From Bacteroidota bacterium (GTDB lineage: Bacteria; Bacteroidota; Ignavibacteria; Kapaibacteriales; UBA2268): 15,706 nt of DNA. The notes under the pieces are model-generated. The model was given only the letters and a program-made list of their open reading frames with translations. It was not told where the DNA came from and made no database searches. Of the stretch, positions 8,201 through 14,821 are shown in pieces. A program made the position numbers and the translations under genes. The DNA lies in the NCBI GenBank assembly GCA_017428585.1, contig JAFRQN010000066.1, positions 1 to 15,706 of the forward strand. The letters are read 5' to 3'. Position 1 is the first letter of the stretch. Each line of letters starts with the position of its first letter.

Positions 8201-8827
8201 CAAAGAGCGTTTTCTATGAGCAAAAACAAGTTCGTCATCAATCATTGCTCTTATAACGTCTTCGCTTATAAGTTCTATTTTGCTTACTTCATGAGAAGTT
8301 CTAAAACCATCAAACCAATGAAGGAAAGGAACTCTAGATTCTAAAGTTGAAGCCTGTGCAATAAGTGCCATATCCATAACTTCTTGAACAGTGTTTGCTC
8401 CTAAGAAAGCAAAACCTGTTTGTCTGGCAGCCATTATATCACTATGATCCCCAAAAATAGAAAGTGCATGAGTAGCTAAACTTCTTGCTGTAACATTAAA
8501 AACAGTAGGTGTCAATTCACCTGCTATTTTATACATATTTGGAATTTTTAATAACAATCCTTGTGAAGCAGTAAAAGTTGTTGTTAAAGCACCTGCTTGT
8601 AATGAACCATGTAAAGCGCCAGCTGCACCAGCTTCACTTTGCATTTCCATTATATCAGGAATATTACCCCATATATTCTTTACACCTTTAGCTGTCCATT
8701 CATCAGCAAACTCAGCCATAGGTGAAGAAGGAGTTATAGGATATATACAACAAACTTCATTGACACGATACATAATATATGCCGCAGCTTCATTTCCATC
8801 AATTGTGGCAAATTTTTTCTCAGTCAT
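5285..8827 (-). CDS. nifJ: Pyruvate:ferredoxin (flavodoxin) oxidoreductase, single-chain
   Basis: PFOR converts pyruvate and CoA to acetyl-CoA and CO2 and reduces ferredoxin or flavodoxin. It is oxygen-sensitive and cytoplasmic. At 1180 residues it is the fused single-chain homodimer form. In order: the pyrimidine-binding TPP domain (about 1-250, with YPITPSSPMAE at 29-39 and the substrate-contacting TARSLATHALSIFGDHSD region at 113-130), the CoA-side transketolase C-like domain (about 255-400), the gamma-type domain (about 420-620), and a two-cluster ferredoxin domain. Its clusters are Cys696/699/702/706 and Cys752/755/758/762. The last part is the TPP pyrophosphate domain, with GDGWAYD at 975-981. 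The cluster next to TPP would use Cys820, Cys823, Cys848 and Cys1080. All key residues are present. It ends soon after the TPP domain, without the long C-terminal extension of the Desulfovibrio enzyme. The ATG at 8827 has AAAAAGG about 10 bases upstream. 2-Oxobutyrate from methionine may be a second substrate. Confidence 0.96.
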   Translation of the reverse strand: MTEKKFATIDGNEAAAYIMYRVNEVCCIYPITPSSPMAEFADEWTAKGVKNIWGNIPDIMEMQSEAGAAGALHGSLQAGALTTTFTASQGLLLKIPNMYKIAGELTPTVFNVTARSLATHALSIFGDHSDIMAARQTGFAFLGANTVQEVMDMALIAQASTLESRVPFLHWFDGFRTSHEVSKIELISEDVIRAMIDDELVFAHRKRSLNPESPVIRGTAQNPDVYFQNREAANKFYQSCTDIIQKQMDKLASFTGRQYKIFQYEGAEDAEHVVVAMGSSCETLADTANYLNKQGEKLGVVKVRVYRPFDVKRFMEALPSTVKTITVLDRTKESGATGEPLYGDVVTALHEGVGKYGVLMTMPKVVGGRYGLSSKDFTPGMAKAVYDNAKYENSKNHFVVGIIDDVTNLSLNYNADFNIEGDDVTRAMFYGLGSDGTVGANKNSIKIIGDSTDYYAQGYFVYDSKKAGGTTVSHLRFGSKPLRSPYAVTHSNFVACHQTVFLEKYDLVKDLVPGGVFLINSPVNKDEVWNTLPKSQQKQIIDKKIKVFTIDAQKVAEESGMGRRINTVMQVCFFAISGVLERNAAIEAIKKSIVKTYSRKGDKVVQQNLKAVDNTLVNLYEVKYPNEITSNFEIVDPVSPKSPKFVKEVLGEIIASKGEALPVSAFPVDGTFPTATSQYEKRSIALEIPSWESENCIQCLKCVAVCPHAAIRGKVFDAELIKDAPKSFKYVDAKDKDFVGKKFALQIAPEDCTGCGVCIEACPSKKEVLKMVPQAPVRKQEAKNWDFFLELPDPDRNTLKPNAIKQMELMRPLFEFSGACAGCGETPYIKMVSQLFGDRAIVANATGCSSIYGGNLPTTPWCKNSDNRGPAWANSLFEDNAEFGLGMRLAVDKQNKMAVELLKGLAPEISENLTEAILNVDQTTEAGINEQRRRIEVLKDILNQNLATTSRKEETKNLLTLADYLVKKSVWIIGGDGWAYDIGYGGLDHVIASGKNVNILVLDTEVYSNTGGQKSKSTPLSAVAKFAASGKDMRKKDLGLIAMSYGYVYVASISLGAKDDHALKAILEAEAYDGPSLIICYAHCISHGIDMSHPLSHQKAAVDSGQWLLYRYNPDLAKQAKNPLILDSKEPKIPVVDFLRTENRFLQLEKNNPELAKRLFEEQQDFVVSRYNYYKYLSER

Positions 8828-8954
8828 TTCGTTAAACCTTTTTCTTTATTGTAAATAAAATTAAATATCTTTTTTATTAATTTATCTTTATTTTGAATAT
8901 CTCTATTCTTTTTTATATAGACTACCCAAAATAAAAATAACTCTATCTAAAATA

Positions 8955-8986
8955 CAAATATACTATTTAATTATATAAATTTCAAA
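8955..8986 (-). promoter_or_regulatory. Bacteroidota-type promoter for nifJ
   Basis: On the minus strand TTTG (8986-8983), a 20-base spacer and TATATTTG (8962-8955) match the TTTG/TAnnTTTG promoter of Bacteroidota. It is the best two-part match in the window. The predicted start near 8948 leaves a leader of about 120 bases before the ATG at 8827. No strong hairpin is seen in that leader. Confidence 0.5.
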
Positions 8987-9025
8987 TACTTTTATAGTAT
9001 TATTTATTTTGTTTATAAGTATATT

Positions 9026-11077
9026 TTAGTTAAATAATTTTATAGTTTTATATCTTATTTCATTACTCTTTGTTTTGGTAGATAATGATAACTCAATATC
9101 ATCATCTAATTCCTCTCGTGTTATAGAAAAATCAACAGTATCTTTAGCAGCAAATTGTATATTAATATTGTTTTTTGAAATAACATTTAATGTATAATTA
9201 TAATATCTTATAGTTAATTCATTTATTTTTATCTCAATTAAATCATCCTTTTGCAGCTTATTTACTAATTCTAATCTAAAATAGTATGCATTCTTATCAT
9301 AACCAAACCTAATTAAGGATACAAGTTCACCAATTTGATGCATAGTCGACATCCCCATATTACATGAATAAACACCTGCTTTGCTCCAATTTTCTTTATC
9401 ATTAATATCACCACTTATTTTAGGCGATATCATTTCCTGGGGTTCAACAATATCTTTTGACAAGTCAATACCAATAGGTTTTAATACATCTTGCGGAATA
9501 TCTATATTTAACATTTTATATATTTCAGCAATCCTCCATCTAAAAATTTCATCAAATGTTTGCTTATGTTCTGCATTATGCTCAGGACCATACCACCAAA
9601 ACCAATCCGATCCCTCTGCAATATAGATTTCACCCATTATAATTTTCAATATATCAGAATTTAATTGAGGCTTAAGCTCTTCTATTTTTGCTCTTAGTTT
9701 AGAAAGCATATTCCAAGCTGCTAAATCATCTTTATCTCCTATCCATATACTAAAATTTGAATTAATCCATGAACCTGCACATATATTATTTAATTCTGGA
9801 ATATAATTAGTAGTTTTTAAATTCAATTGTTCTGAAAACAATACCGTTTCTATCTCTTCTGTTGTACTAAGCATTTTGAAAAATTCATTCAAAAAATCAT
9901 ATCCATTATTAGGATAAAATTCCCAACAATTTTCACCATCCAAAATAATAGATACAACGGCAGAATCTAAAGCATCTTCTCCATGATTATTAATAATCTT
10001 GCTGCGTATATCAAATAAATTTTCTCTAAAATTGCATGCAGCATCAAATGGATTCCAAGTTGAATAAGTAAAACCTATTTTATCTGATAACTGATGATCT
10101 CTAAAAAACAAAGTTATATTGCCATTCTTAGTCTTATACTTATAAGGGAAATACTTATAAGTATCCTTATAATCAATATTTAAATTAGATAAGGAATTAA
10201 ACAAAACATCTTCATCTGTAGCTGTCCATTTTATTCCAGACGATGCTAATAAATCAAGTGTTTTATTAGAAATAGAACCTTCTGACGGCCACATTCCTTT
10301 TGGTCGATTATTAAATATTTTTTCATAATAATTTATTCCCAGCTCTACCTGATCTTTAGCATCTTCATAATATTTATAAATAGGATTTGGCAGTATTGCT
10401 GACGGCATACTCTCTAAAGTAGATTCAGAATCTATCAACAACGGCAAAATAGGATGATACATAGGTGAACAACTTATATCTATTTGAGATAATTGTTTCA
10501 AATTACTCATTATAGGAACTATTTTTGATAATATTTTTCTATGTATATCCAATAATAAGACTTTCTCTACCTCTGTATAATTCTGTCCCTTTTTTATTAA
10601 TCTATCAACAAAAGGATCTGTTTTGGAAATAGATCCAATCCAAGCTAAATTATATAATACCTGAAGATCCAACCAATCATGTTCTGTAAAAGAATTTATA
10701 GCTTCTTCTTTATTACTGCCTTTCAAAAACAATTCTCTATATCGTTGAAAAGGTGATAACAAATTATCATAATTTAATACAAAAAAATTATTTAAAATTT
10801 CATGTTTATCTTCATTATTTAATTCAGATGCAGGAATTAAAGTAAGTCTTTGAATTTTATCAAAAACACTATTATTTATATAATTTTCTATCTGCATCAT
10901 CAAAGCTGGTACTAAATTAAAGGTTTGTCTTACATTAGGATATTTACATAATAATGCTGGTAAGTCATAATAATCTTTTACACCATGGAAGCGAACCCAA
11001 GGCAATATAAATTCATTCTTATATTTATAATAAGGCTGATGTTGATGCCATAAAATTGCAGTTTTTAATTTTTTCAT
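9026..11077 (-). CDS. Glycoside hydrolase family 57 (amylopullulanase-like alpha-glucan enzyme)
   Basis: This 683-residue protein has the GH57 fold and motifs: HQHQP at 11-15, the nucleophile Glu266 in GMWPSEGS, and the acid/base Asp380 in LDGENCWE. TDEDVL, AGSWINSN (434-441) and WFWWYG (492-497) also match amylopullulanase-type GH57 proteins. It would hydrolyse or rearrange alpha-1,4 and/or alpha-1,6 glucans such as glycogen; the exact specificity cannot be read. From about residue 550 a beta-rich C-terminal domain follows, a likely accessory or sugar-binding module that I cannot name. The start at 11077 (MKKLKTAILWHQHQP) is chosen over an in-frame ATG at 11164. The extra 29 residues would be a hydrophobic run that spans a promoter-like box and breaks the usual motif position near the N-terminus. 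With this start there is no signal peptide, so it acts in the cytoplasm. It is divergent from rlmD. Confidence 0.9.
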   Translation of the reverse strand: MKKLKTAILWHQHQPYYKYKNEFILPWVRFHGVKDYYDLPALLCKYPNVRQTFNLVPALMMQIENYINNSVFDKIQRLTLIPASELNNEDKHEILNNFFVLNYDNLLSPFQRYRELFLKGSNKEEAINSFTEHDWLDLQVLYNLAWIGSISKTDPFVDRLIKKGQNYTEVEKVLLLDIHRKILSKIVPIMSNLKQLSQIDISCSPMYHPILPLLIDSESTLESMPSAILPNPIYKYYEDAKDQVELGINYYEKIFNNRPKGMWPSEGSISNKTLDLLASSGIKWTATDEDVLFNSLSNLNIDYKDTYKYFPYKYKTKNGNITLFFRDHQLSDKIGFTYSTWNPFDAACNFRENLFDIRSKIINNHGEDALDSAVVSIILDGENCWEFYPNNGYDFLNEFFKMLSTTEEIETVLFSEQLNLKTTNYIPELNNICAGSWINSNFSIWIGDKDDLAAWNMLSKLRAKIEELKPQLNSDILKIIMGEIYIAEGSDWFWWYGPEHNAEHKQTFDEIFRWRIAEIYKMLNIDIPQDVLKPIGIDLSKDIVEPQEMISPKISGDINDKENWSKAGVYSCNMGMSTMHQIGELVSLIRFGYDKNAYYFRLELVNKLQKDDLIEIKINELTIRYYNYTLNVISKNNINIQFAAKDTVDFSITREELDDDIELSLSTKTKSNEIRYKTIKLFN

Positions 11078-11109
11078 TACTAAGTATATTTTTACTATTA
11101 CAAAATTTA

Positions 11110-11117
11110 CAAAAATA
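11110..11117 (-). promoter_or_regulatory. Possible -7 box for the GH57 gene
   Basis: TATTTTTG on the minus strand (11117 down to 11110) fits TAnnTTTG. It places the start near 11103, about 26 bases before the chosen ATG at 11077. No TTTG is found at the usual distance upstream. Confidence 0.35.
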
Positions 11118-11213
11118 TAAAATAATAATTTGATTTTAATAAAAAATAAAAATGGCAAATGCATTCTAAGAAAACATATTTGATTTTTCTTATGTATTTT
11201 AGAGTTTTTTTTG

Positions 11214-11221
11214 TATTTTTG
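11214..11221 (+). promoter_or_regulatory. Possible -7 box for the rlmD-thiH-hpnC transcript
   Basis: TATTTTTG on the plus strand fits TAnnTTTG and predicts a start near 11228, about 47 bases before the rlmD ATG. It is the same octamer as the one on the other strand at 11110-11117, giving a symmetric divergent layout. The nearest TTTG upstream is 31 bases away, too far for a normal -33. Confidence 0.35.
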
Positions 11222-11274
11222 ATGTTTATTATATTTTAAATAATATAAAATATTTTAATAATATTGAAATATAA

Positions 11275-12687
11275 ATGAGTAAAAATAAAAAAGAAGAATT
11301 TATAGAATTAACAGTAGAAAGCATTGGATTTGAAGGAATATCTATAGCTAAAAAAGAAGGCAAAACTTATTTTGTTCGTAACGGTCTTCCTGGCGATGTT
11401 GTTATAGTACAACTCTTAAAAAAACATAGGAGATATACAGAAACACGAATTAAAGAATTTATAAAATTATCAGAACTCAGAACAGAACCATTCTGTAAAT
11501 ATTTTGGTATTTGCGGAGGATGTTCTTGGCAAAATCTAAAATATGAAGAACAATTAAAATGGAAGAAACTTCACGTTATAGATGCTTATCAAAGACTTGG
11601 TAAAATAGAAGGCAATTTTTATAACAATACTCTTTCTGCCAACCAACAAAAACATTATAGAAATAAAATGGATTTCTCATTTTCTTCAAGTCGTTGGCTG
11701 ACATTAGATGAAATAAATTCCAATGAAATATTAGACAAAAATTTTGCTTTAGGACTTCACGTTCCAGGCTGTTACGATAAAACTCTTGACATAGATTTCT
11801 GCGGATTGCAAAATCCAGTATGGAATGATATACTTAATATATTTAGATCAAAAGCGAAAGAATTAAACATAAGCGCTTATAACACGAACACTTACAATGG
11901 TTTTCTTAAAGGATTATGTCTTAGATATTCCTTGAAAGATAATGAAACAATGTCTATCTTAATTACCAATACTCCAAAAGAAGATAAAGATATTATATTT
12001 TTAGACTGGTACAAAGATGAATTAAAAAAACAAATTCCTCAGATTGTTTCTATTGTACATGCCGTAAATACTCATAATAACGTAAATGTAGGAGAAATAT
12101 CTTTTATTAATGGAAAGAAGTTTATAACTGAAAATATATTAGGAATTGATTATCAAATATCTCCTTTTTCATTTTTTCAAACTAATTCTTATCAATTAAA
12201 TAATTTTATAAAATTAATAATAGATTCAGCTAATGTTAATAAGAATGATATAGTATGGGATTTATATTGTGGTACAGGTACAATAAGTCTGCCAATTTCA
12301 AAGCATTGTAAAGAAGTTTATGGAATAGAATTAGTAGAATCGGCAATAAACGACGCTAAAAAGAATTCACAGCTGAATAATTTAAATAATACATTTTTCT
12401 ATACAGCCGACCTACATAACAAACAAATTCCAGAACTATTAAATAAATTAAAAAAGCCAGATGTGATAATACTTGATCCTCCCCGCAGTGGTATACACCC
12501 ACGTCTATTAGAGCATTTATTGGAAATATCACCCAAACGTATTATTTACGTAAGCTGCAACCCAACAACTCAAGCAAGAGATTTAACAATATTAAAAGAA
12601 AAATATAATATATTGGAAGTTTCTCCTGTTGATATGTTTCCTCATACATATCACATAGAAACAATTACAAAATTAGAAAAAAAATAA
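11275..12687 (+). CDS. rlmD: 23S rRNA (uracil-5-)-methyltransferase, RlmD/RumA family
   Basis: This 470-residue SAM-dependent enzyme of the RlmD/RumA/TrmA family makes 5-methyluridine in RNA, most likely at position 1939 of 23S rRNA. An N-terminal TRAM RNA-binding domain covers about residues 7-65. Cys74, Cys80, Cys83 and probably Cys176 bind a [4Fe-4S] cluster. The family motif FFQTN lies at 300-304, and the SAM-binding loop is DLYCGTGTISLP at 329-340. DPPRSG lies at 401-406. The catalytic nucleophile is Cys428 in YVSCNPTT and the general base is Glu461 in HIETI. All are intact and the length is normal. Members of this family differ in target (U1939, U747 or both), which sequence reading cannot decide. 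It heads a plus-strand run, with thiH starting 19 bases after it. Confidence 0.92.
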   Translation: MSKNKKEEFIELTVESIGFEGISIAKKEGKTYFVRNGLPGDVVIVQLLKKHRRYTETRIKEFIKLSELRTEPFCKYFGICGGCSWQNLKYEEQLKWKKLHVIDAYQRLGKIEGNFYNNTLSANQQKHYRNKMDFSFSSSRWLTLDEINSNEILDKNFALGLHVPGCYDKTLDIDFCGLQNPVWNDILNIFRSKAKELNISAYNTNTYNGFLKGLCLRYSLKDNETMSILITNTPKEDKDIIFLDWYKDELKKQIPQIVSIVHAVNTHNNVNVGEISFINGKKFITENILGIDYQISPFSFFQTNSYQLNNFIKLIIDSANVNKNDIVWDLYCGTGTISLPISKHCKEVYGIELVESAINDAKKNSQLNNLNNTFFYTADLHNKQIPELLNKLKKPDVIILDPPRSGIHPRLLEHLLEISPKRIIYVSCNPTTQARDLTILKEKYNILEVSPVDMFPHTYHIETITKLEKK

Positions 12688-12706
12688 TATAATTATAAAT
12701 AAAACA

Positions 12707-13816
12707 ATGAAATTCTTAGATATATTACAACAATATAAATGGCAGGAAGTAGAAGCTAAAATACTTAAATCAACGCGAGAAGATGTAGAAAGAACACTTA
12801 ATAGTTCTACATTAAGTATTACAGATTTTATGCATTTAGTTTCACCTGCAGCAGAACCATATTTAGAAATTATGGCTCAAAAAAGCCGTGAATTAACACA
12901 ACGCAGATTTGGAAAAACTATACAATTATATATTCCTCTTTATTTATCAAATATATGTACTAATCATTGTATTTATTGTGGTTTCAATGCAGAAAATAAA
13001 ATACATAGAGTTGTATTAAATGATGAACAAATTTTAAAAGAAGTTCAAGCCATAAAAGCAATGGGATATGAACATATTCTTTTACTTACAGGTGAAGCTG
13101 ACAAAGTTGCAGGAGTTAATTATTTATTGAACAGCATAAAATTAGTAAAACCTTATTTTTCTCTAATATCAGCAGAAATTCAACCACTAAAAACAGATGA
13201 ATATAAACAATTAATAGGAGAGGGATTAAATTCTGTATATGTTTACCAAGAAACATATAATCAAGATAGATATCCAATATATCATCCACGCGGCAATAAA
13301 AGTAATTTTGAATATCGTTTGGAAACCCCAGAACGTCTTGGAGAAGCAAATATATATAAAACAGGATTAGGAGCGTTGCTTGGTTTAGAAAACTGGCGAG
13401 TAGAAGCTTTCTTTATGGCATTGCACTTACAATATTTACAAAAGCATTATTGGCGAACAAAATACTCTCTATCATTTCCAAGACTACGTCCTCATGTGGG
13501 TGAATTTCAACCAAATTACGTAGTAACAGAACGTAACTTAGCACAGCTTATATGGGCTTTTAGATTGTTTGATGAAGAGGTTGAAATATCTCTATCCACA
13601 CGAGAAAGCCAAAAATTTAGAGATAATATGATGACACTTGGAGTTACATCTATGAGTGCTGGTTCTCGAACAGATCCTGGAGGTTATTCAACAGAAAAAA
13701 ATGAATTAGAACAATTTGCTATAAATGATAATAGAACAGCCAAAGAGCTTGAACAACAAATAAAGTCTTTTGGTTATGAAGCAGTATGGAAAGATTGGGA
13801 CAAATCACTGCAATAA
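12707..13816 (+). CDS. thiH: 2-iminoacetate synthase (radical SAM, thiamin thiazole synthesis)
   Basis: ThiH cleaves tyrosine by radical chemistry into dehydroglycine (2-iminoacetate) and p-cresol. ThiG uses the dehydroglycine to build the thiazole ring of thiamin. The 369-residue length is normal. The radical SAM cluster cysteines are Cys84, Cys88 and Cys91 in NICTNHCIYCGF. LLLTGEA at 126-132 is the usual GGE-like strand. YQETYN near 180-185, YHPRG and the C-terminal SAGSRTDPGGY (317-327) are typical of ThiH rather than of HydG or cofactor F420 enzymes. No thiG, thiS, thiF, thiC or thiE lies beside it, which is unusual because thiH often sits in a thi operon. It is 19 bases after rlmD and 24 bases before hpnC, so it is probably co-transcribed with both. 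No TPP riboswitch is evident in the short gap before it. Confidence 0.93.
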   Translation: MKFLDILQQYKWQEVEAKILKSTREDVERTLNSSTLSITDFMHLVSPAAEPYLEIMAQKSRELTQRRFGKTIQLYIPLYLSNICTNHCIYCGFNAENKIHRVVLNDEQILKEVQAIKAMGYEHILLLTGEADKVAGVNYLLNSIKLVKPYFSLISAEIQPLKTDEYKQLIGEGLNSVYVYQETYNQDRYPIYHPRGNKSNFEYRLETPERLGEANIYKTGLGALLGLENWRVEAFFMALHLQYLQKHYWRTKYSLSFPRLRPHVGEFQPNYVVTERNLAQLIWAFRLFDEEVEISLSTRESQKFRDNMMTLGVTSMSAGSRTDPGGYSTEKNELEQFAINDNRTAKELEQQIKSFGYEAVWKDWDKSLQ

Positions 13817-13840
13817 ATTAAACAACAATTTTTATTATAT

Positions 13841-14740
13841 ATGTTAGTAAAAGCAGAAGAATTAAATGAATTAGCAAAAATAGATGGTGGAAAGTTTAAA
13901 GTAGAAAATATAGAAGATGCTTTTGAATTTTGCAAAAAAATATCATGTGGTCATTACGAGAATTTTCCCGTTGGATCCATTTTAATTCCTACTGCAATAC
14001 AAAAACATTTTTTTTCTATTTATTCCTTTGCACGTATAGCAGATGATATAGGTGATGAATTAACAAAAATACAAACTTCTGTTTTTGCTTTGTCCTGTTT
14101 AGAAAAATATAATAATTGTTTAGAAATAATATATTCTAAAGATTTTGAAGTTAAAAATGTAAGCAATCCTATTTTCTTGGCATTACATTCAACAATAAAA
14201 GAATTTAATATTCCAATAAATCCTTTTAAAAGATTATTGGCTGCCTTTCAAAGAGATATTCTATTTCAAGAATTTGAAGATTTTAGCTCCATTCTCGAAT
14301 ATTGCAGTAATTCTGCTAACCCTATCGGTGAATTACTACTTTATATTTATAATGAGATAAATAACATAAATTTATCTTTGTCGGATAAAATATGTTCAGG
14401 CTTACAACTAATAAATTTTTGGCAGGATATTTCAATAGATGCTTCTCGCGGCAGATCATATATACCAATACAATTAAAAGACATATCTTCAAAAGAAATT
14501 TTATTAGAAAATTTATATTCATTTACTAAAAATTTAATGTATGATGGGAAATCATTAGTTAAAAATATAAAGAATTTAAGATTTAAAATAGAACTTGCAT
14601 TTATAATTTCCAGTGGAAATAGAATGCTAAAAAAAATAGAACAAATAGGAACTGATATCTTCTCTAAACGACCAGAATTACAAAAATTAGATCTATTTCC
14701 TATTGTTTTTAACGCATTCAAAATACTTATTATTAATTAG
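13841..14740 (+). CDS. hpnC: Squalene/phytoene synthase family protein, HpnC-like
   Basis: This 299-residue enzyme of the trans-isoprenyl head-to-head synthase family is mostly helical. The N-terminal HYENFPVGS (38-46) is typical of HpnC. The two metal-binding aspartate motifs are DDIGD at 68-72 in FARIADDIGDE, and QDISID ending at Asp200 in NFWQDISID, followed by RGRSYIP at 203-209. In the three-enzyme bacterial route, HpnD makes presqualene diphosphate, HpnC turns it into hydroxysqualene and HpnE reduces that to squalene, for hopanoids or other triterpenes. HpnD and HpnE are not beside it, so the product here is inferred from the family alone. A phytoene- or other C30-type synthase remains possible. 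The gene follows thiH by 24 bases. An AT-only weak hairpin and a promoter-like box follow the stop. Confidence 0.85.
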   Translation: MLVKAEELNELAKIDGGKFKVENIEDAFEFCKKISCGHYENFPVGSILIPTAIQKHFFSIYSFARIADDIGDELTKIQTSVFALSCLEKYNNCLEIIYSKDFEVKNVSNPIFLALHSTIKEFNIPINPFKRLLAAFQRDILFQEFEDFSSILEYCSNSANPIGELLLYIYNEINNINLSLSDKICSGLQLINFWQDISIDASRGRSYIPIQLKDISSKEILLENLYSFTKNLMYDGKSLVKNIKNLRFKIELAFIISSGNRMLKKIEQIGTDIFSKRPELQKLDLFPIVFNAFKILIIN

Positions 14741-14760
14741 GAAAAATATTCATTTTTTTA

Positions 14761-14768
14761 TATTTTTG
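14761..14768 (+). promoter_or_regulatory. Possible -7 box for the penicillin acylase gene
   Basis: TATTTTTG fits TAnnTTTG and predicts a start near 14775, about 47 bases before the ATG at 14822. No clear -33 element is seen. If real, the acylase gene has its own promoter in addition to read-through from hpnC. Confidence 0.3.
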
Positions 14769-14821
14769 CTTTATATTTATATATTAAATAAATATTGTAT
14801 TAAAACTATTTTGTTGATAAA

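Noticed and set aside
8828..8948. nifJ leader examined for a riboswitch or attenuator
   Set aside because: About 120 AT-rich bases with no stable stem or recognisable aptamer.
8985..9001. 6-bp inverted repeat (AATACT/AGTATT) downstream of the GH57 gene
   Set aside because: It is too short, has no T-run on the minus strand and overlaps the proposed -33 element of nifJ.
14347..14721. 124-residue open frame antisense to hpnC
   Set aside because: It lies wholly within hpnC, whose motifs are intact, and its protein has no signature. It is a by-product of AT-rich coding sequence.
14742..14767. AT-only 8-bp inverted repeat after hpnC as a terminator
   Set aside because: The stem has no G or C and would be very weak, and it overlaps the possible -7 box at 14761-14768.
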